DNA from: VRUE01 sp963737575
Lineage (GTDB): Bacteria; Actinomycetota; Thermoleophilia; Solirubrobacterales; 70-9
Direction of reading: 5' to 3'
DNA length: 64,000 nucleotides
Assembly (NCBI GenBank): GCA_963737575.1
Contig: CAVTTJ010000009.1
Span: 1 to 64,000, forward strand
Below, one piece after another: positions 55,451 to 64,000 of this stretch; position 1 is the first letter of the stretch, and each line of letters opens with the position of its first letter. The position numbers and the translations under genes were made by a program. Below the pieces are notes generated by a model that was given only the letters and a program-made list of their open reading frames with translations, was not told the DNA's origin and did no database searches.

Positions 55451-55732
55451 CTACGCCGTGACCAGATTCACGACCTCGGCGGCGCGCTCCTCGGGCCGAC
55501 CGGCGAAGCCTCCCTCGACGGGCATGCTCGGCAGCAGCGTCTCTTGGACAAAACGGTCGGAGGCCTCCTTGGACTCCCAAACGGCGGCGATGAGGATGCC
55601 CCCGTCGGTCGGGCCCGCCGCGTGGTAGACCTGTCCGTCCGGCAGTCCCTCCGGTGGGTGGACCACGTCGATCGTCGCTCTGTACTGATCCTCGGTCGCG
55701 CCCGGCCAGAAATGTGAGAGAAGGTATGCCAC
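55451..55732 (-). CDS. Small dimeric alpha/beta-barrel (antibiotic-monooxygenase-like) protein
   Basis: 93 aa from GTG 55732, which has AAAGGAAAGG upstream. It begins VAYLLSHFWPGATEDQYRAT and continues VVHPPEGLPDGQVYHAAGPT and ILIAAVWESKEASDRFVQE, a pattern of ABM-like stress proteins. There are no clear catalytic residues. An upstream TTG (55759) would add nine residues. Confidence 0.65.
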   Translation of the reverse strand: MAYLLSHFWPGATEDQYRATIDVVHPPEGLPDGQVYHAAGPTDGGILIAAVWESKEASDRFVQETLLPSMPVEGGFAGRPEERAAEVVNLVTA

Positions 55733-56005
55733 GGAGATCCTTTCCTTTGGGTCGGCCAAGCCTAGTCCTCGCCGGAGCTCGAAGAACCAAAAACCCCTTC
55801 TCTTGAATTAGAGACGCGATCCTCTACACTTCCTGCGCCCCGAACGGGCGGGACCCGGGAGGGGAATCCCCCGTGCCGACCGACGGCCCAAGCCGTCGAG
55901 GCACATCACCGCGTCGCCTCCCCTGGTGCGACCCGGTCGCGCAGGACGGTCCCGTAGCTGACAATCCCTCGGCCGCGGGCCTCCTGCGCGCGCCGGCAAC
56001 CTCCG
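55733..56005. other. 273 bp gap with plus-strand promoter and structured GC-rich sequence
   Basis: The flanking genes are both on the minus strand. On the plus strand, TTGAAT (55803-55808), a 16 bp spacer and TACACT (55825-55830) form a promoter, followed by hairpin-rich sequence (GGGGAATCCCC, and CGACGGC-CCAA-GCCGTCG at 55880-55897) and GTAGCTGAC near 55950. A GTG at 55873 with GGGAGGGG upstream opens an 82-codon frame running antisense into the TetR gene, of non-protein-like composition. No gene is called. Confidence 0.4.
55803..55830 (+). promoter_or_regulatory. Orphan promoter sharing its spacer with the promoter at 58947
   Basis: TTGAAT and TACACT with the spacer TAGAGACGCGATCCTC. The promoter at 58947-58975 has the spacer TTGGAGACGCCATCCTC. 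The shared GAGACGC-ATCCTCTA is more than promoter hexamers explain. Confidence 0.5.
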
Positions 56006-56677
56006 TCAGGCTGAACTCGAGACGGCCTCCTGCCCCGGAAAGGCGGAAAGCACGAGCCGGGACAGGCCGCCGACCTCCCCCGCGAAGTCCTGCGGCGCCG
56101 CGCGCAGGATGGCACCGGTGACGAAGCAGCGGATCGAGCCGAGCATGAACGCGGCTGTCATCGGCGGCGGAGCCGCGGCGGCCTCAACCTGGTCACTTCG
56201 CGCCTCGTCCATCGTCTGGGTGAGACGGGCGATCATCTCCGCGCGCTTCCGCAGGGATCGTCCTCCGGCAACGTGGACCTCGACGAGGAGACCCCGCGCC
56301 AGCGCCGGCCGCTCGCTGAGAAAGGCCGCAGTCTGCTTCAGTCCCACGAGCAGGCCCTCCGCCCAGGTGTCCTCGGCGGCGATCATTTCCACCAGCGTCT
56401 CGTACCGGCGCTCGATCTCGAACTCATAGGCGTCCGCAAAGCACTCTGCCTTGCTGGGGAAGTGGGCGTAGAACTGGTGACGGCTGCTTCCGCAGCGATC
56501 GATCACGTCCTGGACGGTGACGTTCTGGAAGCCCTTCTCTCCGCAGGCCTCGAGCATCGCCTCCATGATCCGCTCGGAGAGCGCAGATTTCCGACCTCGT
56601 TGCTCATCCCGCAACCGAGCCAACTCGCCGCGCGGGGTCCGAGCCTTGCGCCGTGTTGTTGTGTCCCTGCCCGCCAT
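56006..56677 (-). CDS. TetR-family regulator 1
   Basis: 223 aa. The N-terminal HTH (~34-82) has GEKGFQNVTVQDVIDRCGSS and RHQFYAHFPSKAECFADAYE, the TetR pattern. The C-terminal domain is a ligand-binding helical bundle, ending AFPGQEAVSSSA; the ligand is unknown. The Arg/Lys-rich N-terminal arm (TTTRRKARTPRGELARLRDE) may help DNA binding. Divergent from regulator 2 across 77 bp that contain a palindrome. Confidence 0.88.
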   Translation of the reverse strand: MAGRDTTTRRKARTPRGELARLRDEQRGRKSALSERIMEAMLEACGEKGFQNVTVQDVIDRCGSSRHQFYAHFPSKAECFADAYEFEIERRYETLVEMIAAEDTWAEGLLVGLKQTAAFLSERPALARGLLVEVHVAGGRSLRKRAEMIARLTQTMDEARSDQVEAAAAPPPMTAAFMLGSIRCFVTGAILRAAPQDFAGEVGGLSRLVLSAFPGQEAVSSSA

Positions 56678-56703
56678 GCAACGGAAACGATACCTTTCCT
56701 GTT

Positions 56704-56721
56704 GAGATACTGCACTGTCTC
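56704..56721. promoter_or_regulatory. Candidate TetR operator between divergent regulators
   Basis: GAGATACTGCACTGTCTC is an 18 bp palindrome pairing at seven of nine positions, of TetR-operator size, in the 77 bp between two divergent tetR genes. A second, shorter one (GGAAA...TTTCC) is at 56683-56699. Confidence 0.45.
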
Positions 56722-56754
56722 GTTGTCCGGCCCCGGCTCAGCTATCCTCGCCCG

Positions 56755-57423
56755 ATGGTCTCGCTGCCCGAGCACCTAGCGCAGGGCCCTGTCGGGAGGA
56801 AAAAGGTGTCGCGCGACGTGATCGACGCCGAGCATCGGGACCACCTCCTCGAGGTTGCGACCGAGGTATTCGCAAAGCGCGGCTACCCGGCGACGACGGT
56901 CGACCACATCGTCACCGCCGCGAGAATAGGGGTCGGTCGTTTCTACTCCCTGTTCGACGGAAAGGAAGACTGCTTCCTCCAAGCCTACGAGCGCAATCTG
57001 GCGACCGGCCGCACCCGGGTGGCGGAGAGCATCCCGGACGGCGCGCCATGGCCCGAGCGCGCCGGCGCCACGCTTCAGACCGTGCTCGATCTGATCGCGG
57101 CAGAACCGCTGGCGGCTCGACTTGTGCTCGCGGAGGCACAGACCGCGGGCGATGAGGCGCTGCGACGGTATGAGGAGACGATCGACCAGCTCGTGCCGGC
57201 GCTGCGCGCCGGACGCGAGGTCAGCCCGATGGCCGCGGAGCTGCCGCAGTCGCTCGAGGTCGCCATCCTTGGCGGGCTTCTCTGGTTCCTGCAGCAACGC
57301 GTCGTCCAGGGAGAGCTCGACGGCCTCGAGGATCGCCTCCCCGAGGTTGCCGACATCGTCCTGGCGCCCTACCTCGGCGAGGAGGAGACCGAGCGGGTGC
57401 TGAAGTCCATTCCGCGAACCTAG
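56755..57423 (+). CDS. TetR-family regulator 2
   Basis: 222 aa. The HTH (~22-75) is DHLLEVATEVFAKRGYPATT, VDHIVTAARIGVGRFYSLFD, then GKEDCFLQAYE. The C-terminal ligand domain runs to LAPYLGEEETERVLKS. The ending LAPYLG(E/R)EE also occurs in regulator 4 (FFTPYLGREEA) and, weaker, in regulator 3 (VRPYLGHDAA), so these three are related to each other. Confidence 0.88.
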   Translation: MVSLPEHLAQGPVGRKKVSRDVIDAEHRDHLLEVATEVFAKRGYPATTVDHIVTAARIGVGRFYSLFDGKEDCFLQAYERNLATGRTRVAESIPDGAPWPERAGATLQTVLDLIAAEPLAARLVLAEAQTAGDEALRRYEETIDQLVPALRAGREVSPMAAELPQSLEVAILGGLLWFLQQRVVQGELDGLEDRLPEVADIVLAPYLGEEETERVLKSIPRT

Positions 57424-57492
57424 GCCGGGGTCAGCGCCGCCGGCAACCGGCGCTCCGGCTTGACCTTCCAAGCGCCGCCGGAGAGACTCCGA

Positions 57493-58170
57493 GTGGAGAA
57501 GGTTGCCATTCGCGGAAGGAGCTTCCTGGTGGTCGACCACAATTCGCGGGCACGGGTCCGCGACGCGGTCATGGAACTCGTCGTCGAGCGGGGCTTCGAG
57601 GAGACGACGGTGGAGATGGTCATCGAGCGCGCCGGTGTCGGGCCGGCGGAGTTCGAGAGCCAGTTCGACGATCTCCGAGAGTGCTGCATGGCGATCTATC
57701 GCGACAACATCGAGGAGTTCAACGAAGAGGTCTTCGGAGCAGCGGCGATCGGGGATCGTTGGCGCGACCGGCTGCGGGCGGCCGCCTACACCGCGGCGCG
57801 TTATATAGACGCCCGTCCGATCCAAACCCGCTTCGACATGATCCAGATGCTCGGGGTCGGCGACATGGCGCAGGCCTATCGCGATCGCTATCTGGGCCGG
57901 ATCGTGGACCTCATCGACGAAGGCCGCAAGGAACTGGCGGACCCCGAATCGGTGTCGCGCGACGTCGCGATCGGAGTGTTCGGCTCCATCTACCAATTCC
58001 TGCTCAAGGAATTGCATGACCGCCGCGACCGAGTCACCGCCGAGAGCTTCGTGCCTCAGCTGATGTACATCGCAGTCAGGCCATACCTCGGTCACGATGC
58101 GGCGCGCGAAGAGCTGACCTCCAGGGGGCCGCCGTCCTCCGAAATGCACGGGACGGGCCGGCTCGGCTGA
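57493..58170 (+). CDS. TetR-family regulator 3, with altered recognition helix
   Basis: 225 aa from GTG 57493. The HTH starts normally (RDAVMELVVERGFEETTVEM) but then reads VIERAGVGPAEFESQFDDLR, where family members have S/T-xxxxY-xHFxxKE; the Tyr is Phe and the acidic Glu/Asp load is unusual for DNA contact. It may bind DNA weakly, pair with a neighbour, or be decaying. The C-terminal domain is intact (IQTRFDMIQMLGVGDMAQAY). TTG 57460 is an alternative start. Confidence 0.78.
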   Translation: MEKVAIRGRSFLVVDHNSRARVRDAVMELVVERGFEETTVEMVIERAGVGPAEFESQFDDLRECCMAIYRDNIEEFNEEVFGAAAIGDRWRDRLRAAAYTAARYIDARPIQTRFDMIQMLGVGDMAQAYRDRYLGRIVDLIDEGRKELADPESVSRDVAIGVFGSIYQFLLKELHDRRDRVTAESFVPQLMYIAVRPYLGHDAAREELTSRGPPSSEMHGTGRLG

Positions 58171-58240
58171 GGGCCGACAGGCGCGCACACCAATCGGTCT
58201 CCGAGTGCAAACCTAGGCCGCCGTCGACTATGTTGCCGGG

Positions 58241-58921
58241 GTGAAAGCCGCAAGCGAGGGCGATCGGGGAGAGGGTCAGCTCGGCCGCCTTCCCCCGGGC
58301 CGGCATGGGCTTTCACGCGAGTTCGTGATCCGCAACCAACGCGATCGGATTACCGCAGGAATGATCCGGGCGGTGGCGGAGAACGGCTATCACGACGCGA
58401 CGATCAGTCAGATCACCGAGGCGGCCGGTGTCTCGCGTCGGACCTTCTATACCTACTTCTCCTCGAAGGAAGAGTGTTTCTTCGACACCTACCAGATCAT
58501 TTCTGACCGGCTGCGCGAGCTCGCCAGGGAGGCGGCCTCGAAGGAGTCCGAGTGGCCCGCCCAGGCGGGGGCGAGGGTCGCGACAACCCTCGAGTTCTTC
58601 GCCTCGAACCCCGATTTGGCGCGGGTTTGCCTGATCGTTCCCTCGCGGGCCGGCGACAGGATCGCCGCCCGCTTCCAGCAGGCGGTCACCGAGGTCTACG
58701 AGGAACTCGCAGCGGGGATGCCGCCGCCGGTGGCGGAGCGCGCGCCCTCGCCGGCGGTGCAGCAGTCGATGATCGGCGGGATGGCGGCGCTCGTGATTGA
58801 GAGGGTCGAAGCGGGGGAGGGAGAGAAGCTCACCGACCTCCTCCCCGATCTGCTGGAGCTCTTCTTCACCCCCTACCTCGGACGGGAGGAGGCGGTGAAG
58901 GTGGCACGCCGGAACTCCTAG
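58241..58921 (+). CDS. TetR-family regulator 4
   Basis: 226 aa, GTG start. The HTH (~32-84) has AGMIRAVAENGYHDATISQI and TEAAGVSRRTFYTYFSSKEE, a canonical TetR recognition helix. The C-terminal domain ends LFFTPYLGREEAVKVARRNS, like regulator 2. It is the last of four consecutive regulators with no transporter or enzyme gene between them. Confidence 0.88.
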   Translation: MKAASEGDRGEGQLGRLPPGRHGLSREFVIRNQRDRITAGMIRAVAENGYHDATISQITEAAGVSRRTFYTYFSSKEECFFDTYQIISDRLRELAREAASKESEWPAQAGARVATTLEFFASNPDLARVCLIVPSRAGDRIAARFQQAVTEVYEELAAGMPPPVAERAPSPAVQQSMIGGMAALVIERVEAGEGEKLTDLLPDLLELFFTPYLGREEAVKVARRNS

Positions 58922-58946
58922 TACCTCAGACCCAGTTACAGGCGGC

Positions 58947-58975
58947 TTGCATTTGGAGACGCCATCCTCTAGAGT
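58947..58975 (+). promoter_or_regulatory. Promoter of the NHL surface-protein gene
   Basis: TTGCAT (58947-58952), a 17 bp spacer and TAGAGT (58970-58975), ~107 bp before the GTG at 59083. The spacer is shared with the orphan promoter at 55803. Apart from the promoter and ribosome binding site, I see nothing in the 161 bp gap. Confidence 0.55.
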
Positions 58976-59082
58976 ACCCGCGCTCGCCAGGGAGGCGGGC
59001 AGGGAGCAGAATGCACAGGGGCTCCAGTCGGGCGTCGCTCGGCACGGGATTGACTATTACAGGCGGAGAGGAGAGGACTCGA

Positions 59083-61546
59083 GTGATTGCAGCGGTGGCC
59101 TCGTGGGCCCATGCGGGCTCCCATCGAATAGCCCGCCGCCTTTCGGTCGCGCTTCTCCTCGCTCTCGCCCTCGGGCTCACTCTTTCCGTCACCCCCTCGA
59201 TGGCCGTGCTCGACGGGCACATCTACTCGTACAGCTGGGGGGAAGAAGGGTCGGGGGCAGGACAGTTCAGCTTCAACTACTCGGGTTGGGACATTGCCCA
59301 GGACCAGTCGACGGGGGACATCTACATGGCCGACTCCGGCAACCACCGAGTCCAGAAATTTGACGAAAACGGCAACTTCCTGCTGATGTGGGGCTACGGG
59401 GTCAAGAACGGGGCGGACGAATTCCAGGTCTGCTCGGCCCCCGAAACGTGCCAAGCCGGGCTCGCCGGCGTTGCCCCCGGTCAGTTTGGCAACCCGTCGG
59501 CAATCGCCGTCGACAACTCCAGCGGACCGAATCAGGGCCGCGTCTATGTGGAGGACCCGAACTGCTGGTGCGGGGAAGGCCGTAACGCGATCCTGAAGTT
59601 CAGCCCGACCGGGCAGTGGCAGGGAACCATCAACGGCGAAGAATCCCCCGGGGGCGCCTTCCACGCGTTGGGCGGGGACAACGTCGACAGTGGACAGCGA
59701 AGGCTTCGTCTGGGTCGCGGATAACGAACGTATGATGCGCTTCTCGAACCAGCCCAACAATGCCTACGTCGGCGGTTCAGAATGGGAGGTCGTTTGGTAC
59801 CCCGCATATGCCGGGGGAAATCCTGAACCCGGACCCTCGTTCAACATGGCGGTCGCCCCGGATGCCGGTTCCGTCGACCTCCACTCGTGGTACGAAGGCA
59901 ACTGCTGCGGCCTGTATAGGTTCGTCGCGAACGGCTCCGCCTCTCGACTGATCATGCCGAGTCGCGGTGGCCCGCTCGCTTTCAACGAAGCGAATGGGCA
60001 CCTGTTCATCGGGAATACTGCGCCGAGTCAGGGCGATTGCCCCTACGAATCGCAGGAATACGACAGCAACTCAGTCGAACCGCAGCCGATCGGGCCCAGC
60101 TTCAAGTGGTCCGGTTTTTTCTGCGGCATCGCATCGCTCGTCGTGGATCCGTCCGACAACGACGTGTTCGCCCTTGGCAACTTCGTGTCCCAGATCGCGG
60201 TGTTCAAGCCACGACGAGTGCCGGAAACCGTCACCGAACCGGCCACCGATGTTCGCCATACGACTGCGACCCTCAAGGGGCATACCGCGCCCGACCCCGT
60301 AGAAGGCGGTCCGGTGAGCGAATGCATCTTCGAATGGGGACTGAGCAAAGCTTATGAACACCAGACCCCCTGCGAACCGGGCGCGCCGATAAACAGCTCA
60401 ACGGAAGTGACGGCGGACCTCTCCAGTCTGCTCCAGGAGGCGATCTATCACTACAGGCTCACGACCAAGAACACGGTCGACACCGCGCATGGCGTTGATC
60501 GAACGTTCACCCCGCATGCGGTCATCGCGACCGAAACCGGCGACGCCACCGAAATCGGGCCGGCGACCGCGACGCTGCATGGGTCCTTCGATCCCGACGG
60601 CCTCGAAACGAGTTACTTCTTCGAATGGGGTCGCAATGAAAAACTCGCCGAAACCGGTGAAACTACGCCGGTCGCGAACGCGGGGTCGGCAGCGGGGCAG
60701 ATGTCGATCTCCCAGAACCTCGAAGGGCTCGAAGACTACACGATCTATTACTACCGGCTCGTCGCCACGAACAGCCTCGGCACGAGCTATGGCGCCAAGC
60801 ACAGCTTCAGGACGATCCCGCCTGAACCGCCGGTCATCAGCGGCACCTCCGCGACCGGCGTCACCTCCATCGGTGCCCACCTGAGCGCGGGCGTCAGGCC
60901 CAACTTCGGCGAGACGATCTACGGATTCGAATATGGAGAAACGATTGCGTACGGCCAGCAGACGCTCGGCGAAGACCTCCTACCGGCGGATGCGCAGGAT
61001 CATCCGGTCCAGATCGACCTGTCCGGGCTCGCTCCCGGCCAGATCTACCACTACAGGGCGCTAGCCATCAACTACGGCGGAATCAGCTACGGGCCGGATC
61101 AGACTTTCACCACGCTGGACGTGCCAAAGATCATCTCGGAGGCGACAGCCGGGGTCAGTGAAACGGGAGCCAAGCTCACCGCGCTCGTCCAGCCCAGTCT
61201 CAGCCCGACGTCGGTTCACTTCGAATATGGCGCAAGCACCGCCTACGGAGGGTCCACTTCGAGCACATCGATCGGGGGGGGCGGCGAAGCCGTGCCGGCA
61301 ACCATCGAAGTCAGCGGGCTCGCCCCCCAAGCCGCCTACCACTTCCGGGCGGTTGCGAGCAATGCGATCGGTACCGAAACAGGCACCGATCAGACCTTCA
61401 CGACCGGCGCCAAGACCAGCCAGCCGCCGCCGCCGCCGAAACCCAAAGCCTGCAAGCGCGGATTCGTCCGCCGGCACGGCAAATGCGTGAAGCGCCGCCG
61501 CTCGCAGCGGCATTCCACCAGCGCCAGGCGGTCCCGCGGTGAGTAG
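59083..61546 (+). CDS. Secreted NHL-repeat and fibronectin-III-like protein, one frameshift
   Basis: ~820 aa after correction. GTG 59083 follows GGAGAGG at good spacing. A signal peptide (ARRLSVALLLALALGLTLSV) is followed by NHL beta-propeller-like segments (AQDQSTGDIYMADSGNHRVQ, KFDENGNFLLMWG) and four to five fibronectin-III-like modules with YHYRLTTKNTVDT- and YHYRALAINYGG-type strands. The tail is basic (KACKRGFVRRHGKCVKRRR). The frame shifts by one base near 59685-59692 (GACAACGTC, then ACAGTGGACAGC); both sides align with NHL sequence. Probably a cell-surface adhesin or scaffold. It overlaps the next gene by 8 bp. Confidence 0.8.
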
Positions 61547-64000
61547 GCCACAAGGGGCCCGGCGCCGCCGAATTCTGGTTGGGACGCTGTTGGCGCTTGC
61601 GATCTGCGCCCTGCTCGCCCCCGCGGCCCAGGCCGAGTACACCCAGCTCTTCCAGAAACAGATCACGCTGGCCTCGGGTACCAAACCGCAGCCGATTGGC
61701 GTCGACCCGGAAGGCAACCTCATCGTCTTCCTCGAAGGCCAGGAAGTGATCGCCAAATTCGACCAGAACGGGAATCCGGTCAACTTCTCGGCCCTCGGGA
61801 CCAACATCATCGACGGCGCCGGCGGCCTTGAATGCGCGACCGTCCCGAGCGACTGCGATCGCGTGCCGGCGGGCCAGCTCGGGCCTTTCTTCCTGGGCAT
61901 CGACCCAATCGCCGCGGTCGACTCCTCGGGAGGGCCTACGAACGGCTACATCTACGTCAGGAACCACAACCGCAACCTGCTCACCGGCGAAGTCGCGGTC
62001 TTCGCCCCGACCGGCCGATTCCTCGGGACGCTCAACGAGGCACAGGCTTCGCCGATCGCCACCCCCGATATCCCCGCAAATTCGATCTCCGTCGCGCCGG
62101 ACGGCACGATCTACACGATTCGCGAAAATCAGGGTGCCTTCGGGGGTGCCCCCGGGGGCGGGCAGGCGGACATGTACGTCCCGGTGGACGGCAATCCGGC
62201 CCATGATGAATTCGTCGGCCAGGTGCGACTCGCCTTCCAGTATCACGTCGCCGAGGTCAACTTCCCACCGAAGGCGGTCATCGGAGCGGGCGAAAACGGG
62301 GCATTCCTCCGAAACGGTGGTGCCGAAACCGCCGACGGCCGGCCGCTCGGAGCATGGCGCTGGTGGTCGGTCAAAGACTTCCAGCGACCCGACGAACAGT
62401 ACTCACTGCCCAGCGAATACGAGCCGTTCGCCAGAGACGGCGACAACTACGCCTACCAGCAGGGGGCTGTCAATGGCAACAACGATTGGATCTACCTGAT
62501 CGGTGGGGGCGACGGGATCGCAATCTACGGCGAAGATCGCCAACACAAGATCGGACCGACGATCGCCACTGGGGGTGAACTTGGTCCGGATCCTGAAACG
62601 ATCGCCTTCGACGACACCGGCGGGCCCAACACGGGCGACTTCTATGTCCAGGGAGGCGAACACTCGATCTCGGTATTCGGGCCTCCTGTGGTGATACCCG
62701 ACATCAAGGTGGAAGAAGCCGAAGCGGGGCACAAATCGGCGGTCGTGCACGCTGAAGTCAGTCTTGCCGGGGGCCCCGATGTCAACGAATGCGTCGTCGA
62801 ATACGGGCTCACTAAGAGCTACGGCAGCGAAGTTCCCTGCAGCCCTGCCCCGACCTATTCGTCGGACCAGGATGTCAGCGCCGAACTCCCCAATTTGTTC
62901 ACCGAGGCGGACTACCACTATCGGATCAAGGCCGGGAATTCCAACGGAAAGAACCGCACTTTCGACAACGTTGTCCGCACGGTCGCGGTCTTGAACGCGA
63001 AAACCGGTGACGCGAGCAACGTCGGGCCGAACACCGCTACGCTCGAAGGCTCGCTAAATCCCGATGGAATGGCGACGACCTACAAATTCCAGTACGGCCT
63101 CGACAAGAAACAGTACGACATCGAAACTGAACCCCAGAGTGCGGGGTCCGGAACATCAGACATCGCGGTCACACCGATCGACATCGACAAGCTTCAACCC
63201 GGGCGGACTTACCACTATCGCCTTGTGGCCGAAAACGAACTCGGGAGGACAAACGCCGAAGACCGGACGTTCACCGCCCCGGCCAGGCCCCTTATCTCGA
63301 GCCTGAATCCCACGAGCGTCCTCGGGGAATCCGTCGACCTCACGGGCCATATCAACAATTTCAACCTCGACTCGACCTACCACTTCGACTACGGGACCAC
63401 GGCCGCATACGGCCAGAGCACGCCGGAACGCGAACTCTCTGCCGGCACAACGCCGCAGTTCGTGGTCGAACACGTGACCGAACTTCAGCCGAACAGCACC
63501 TATCACTTCCGCCTGGTCGCGACCAACCAGTTCGGGACCTCATACAGCACGGATGCGACCTTCGACTACGGGCCGCCCGGCTGTCCGAACTCGCATGTGC
63601 GCCAGCAGACCGGGGCGAACTATCTCCCGGACTGCAGGGCGTACGAGCTCGTCTCTCCATCGCGGGCGGGCAGTATCCAGTTCTTCCCGGGGGACTTCTT
63701 CTACCGGCTGGAAACGGGGATTTTCGGCCCGGGATTGGAACCGCGATATCAGAACACGGGCTACGAGTCATCACCACCGCGGTTCGGCTTCTACGGCGGG
63801 CTGGGTGGCCTTACGGGGGTCGAATCTCCGAACTTCCTCTTCGATCGGTATCTGGCGACCCGGACCGCCCACGGTTGGGAAACCCACTACGCCGGACTGA
63901 AAGGCGACGAAACCGCCGTATCGCTCCGCGGGCAGTGCAGCGTGACGCAGGACAAATGCATCGACTACAAAGCCAACTTCTCGTTTGAATCTGGCCTCAA
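61539..64000 (+). CDS. Large secreted NHL/fibronectin-III-like protein (runs off window)
   Basis: At least 820 aa; no stop before the window end. GTG 61539 opens VSRPQGARRRRILVGTLLAL, a signal peptide ending AAQA. It has NHL-type segments (IGVDPEGNLIVFLEGQEVIA, KFDQNGNPVNFSALG), then at least three fibronectin-III-like modules with TYHYRLVAENELGRT and TYHFRLVATNQFGTS. Near the end, CPNSHVRQQTGANYLPDCRA with YELVSPS is a Cys-bounded motif I associate with giant surface proteins of this order. A paralogue of the previous gene and probably co-expressed. Confidence 0.8.
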   Translation, partial: MSRPQGARRRRILVGTLLALAICALLAPAAQAEYTQLFQKQITLASGTKPQPIGVDPEGNLIVFLEGQEVIAKFDQNGNPVNFSALGTNIIDGAGGLECATVPSDCDRVPAGQLGPFFLGIDPIAAVDSSGGPTNGYIYVRNHNRNLLTGEVAVFAPTGRFLGTLNEAQASPIATPDIPANSISVAPDGTIYTIRENQGAFGGAPGGGQADMYVPVDGNPAHDEFVGQVRLAFQYHVAEVNFPPKAVIGAGENGAFLRNGGAETADGRPLGAWRWWSVKDFQRPDEQYSLPSEYEPFARDGDNYAYQQGAVNGNNDWIYLIGGGDGIAIYGEDRQHKIGPTIATGGELGPDPETIAFDDTGGPNTGDFYVQGGEHSISVFGPPVVIPDIKVEEAEAGHKSAVVHAEVSLAGGPDVNECVVEYGLTKSYGSEVPCSPAPTYSSDQDVSAELPNLFTEADYHYRIKAGNSNGKNRTFDNVVRTVAVLNAKTGDASNVGPNTATLEGSLNPDGMATTYKFQYGLDKKQYDIETEPQSAGSGTSDIAVTPIDIDKLQPGRTYHYRLVAENELGRTNAEDRTFTAPARPLISSLNPTSVLGESVDLTGHINNFNLDSTYHFDYGTTAAYGQSTPERELSAGTTPQFVVEHVTELQPNSTYHFRLVATNQFGTSYSTDATFDYGPPGCPNSHVRQQTGANYLPDCRAYELVSPSRAGSIQFFPGDFFYRLETGIFGPGLEPRYQNTGYESSPPRFGFYGGLGGLTGVESPNFLFDRYLATRTAHGWETHYAGLKGDETAVSLRGQCSVTQDKCIDYKANFSFESGL

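Noticed and set aside
55837..55980. A cyclic di-AMP (ydaO-type) riboswitch, suggested by CCCGTAGCTGACAATCCCTCGG-like sequence
   Set aside because: The 3-prime part is only loosely similar, the conserved 5-prime GCCGAA and GGGGAACC-type blocks are missing, and no suitable gene follows on that strand. Kept only as unexplained structured sequence.
59083..64000. A CRISPR array or DNA tandem repeats in the fibronectin-like regions
   Set aside because: The repetition is at protein level (~85-100 aa modules with diverged DNA); there are no short identical direct repeats with unique spacers.

Overview
The window is high-GC DNA from an actinobacterium, most likely class Thermoleophilia and order Solirubrobacterales. 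This is inferred from gene content (SepF, an FHA/FtsR pair, an RsiG-like protein, HisZ with short HisG, many secreted NHL and fibronectin-III-like proteins, and the small secreted family at 49732), not from a 16S database comparison.

Layout. 1-332 is the start of a penicillin-binding protein on the minus strand. tyrS (409-1563) is followed by a complete 16S-23S-5S rRNA operon (1845-6764) with no spacer tRNA, long processing stems and a terminator. A secreted alpha/beta hydrolase lies on the minus strand. From 8079 to 27561 there is a long plus-strand housekeeping series: murA, hisZGDBHAF, a CCA-type tRNA nucleotidyltransferase, pgeF, yggS, sepF, proC, yggT, lspA, a pseudouridine synthase, rpsB, tsf, pyrH, frr, uppS, cdsA, dxr and rseP. 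Many start/stop codons overlap, which suggests translational coupling. Two minus-strand cupredoxin genes (27575-29993) separate rseP from ispG, an acyl-CoA ligase, proS and pgsA. A good promoter at 35663 starts the set RsiG-like / zinc-ribbon FHA / FtsR (MerR) / SRPBCC / ether-lipid-synthase-like flavoprotein. Next come a membrane protein with duplicated HTH units, a thioesterase, nadE, a wax ester/diacylglycerol acyltransferase, an RlpA-like protein, dinB and thrC. The accessory part (47419-64000) holds secreted proteins, a Nei glycosylase, a phosphate module (ppk2-pit-DUF47), four TetR regulators, and two large surface proteins, the last running off the window.

Most interesting signals. (1) A family of about 60-80 bp imperfect palindromes built on GAGCGAGC sits at gene starts and junctions (tyrS, hisZ, pyrH, pgsA, the gene at 40388, a fragment at murA). 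It also lies in frame inside hisF and, in diverged form, perhaps in the 3-prime end of rpsB. (2) Glutamate codon choice switches from GAG in cytoplasmic parts to GAA in extracytoplasmic parts, sometimes within one gene (16 GAG/0 GAA against 0 GAG/9 GAA on the two sides of one membrane segment). (3) An RsiG-like protein with a single c-di-GMP-type motif is next to an FHA protein and FtsR. (4) Seven single-base frame disruptions in six otherwise intact genes, most in G or C runs, look like residual assembly errors and not gene death.
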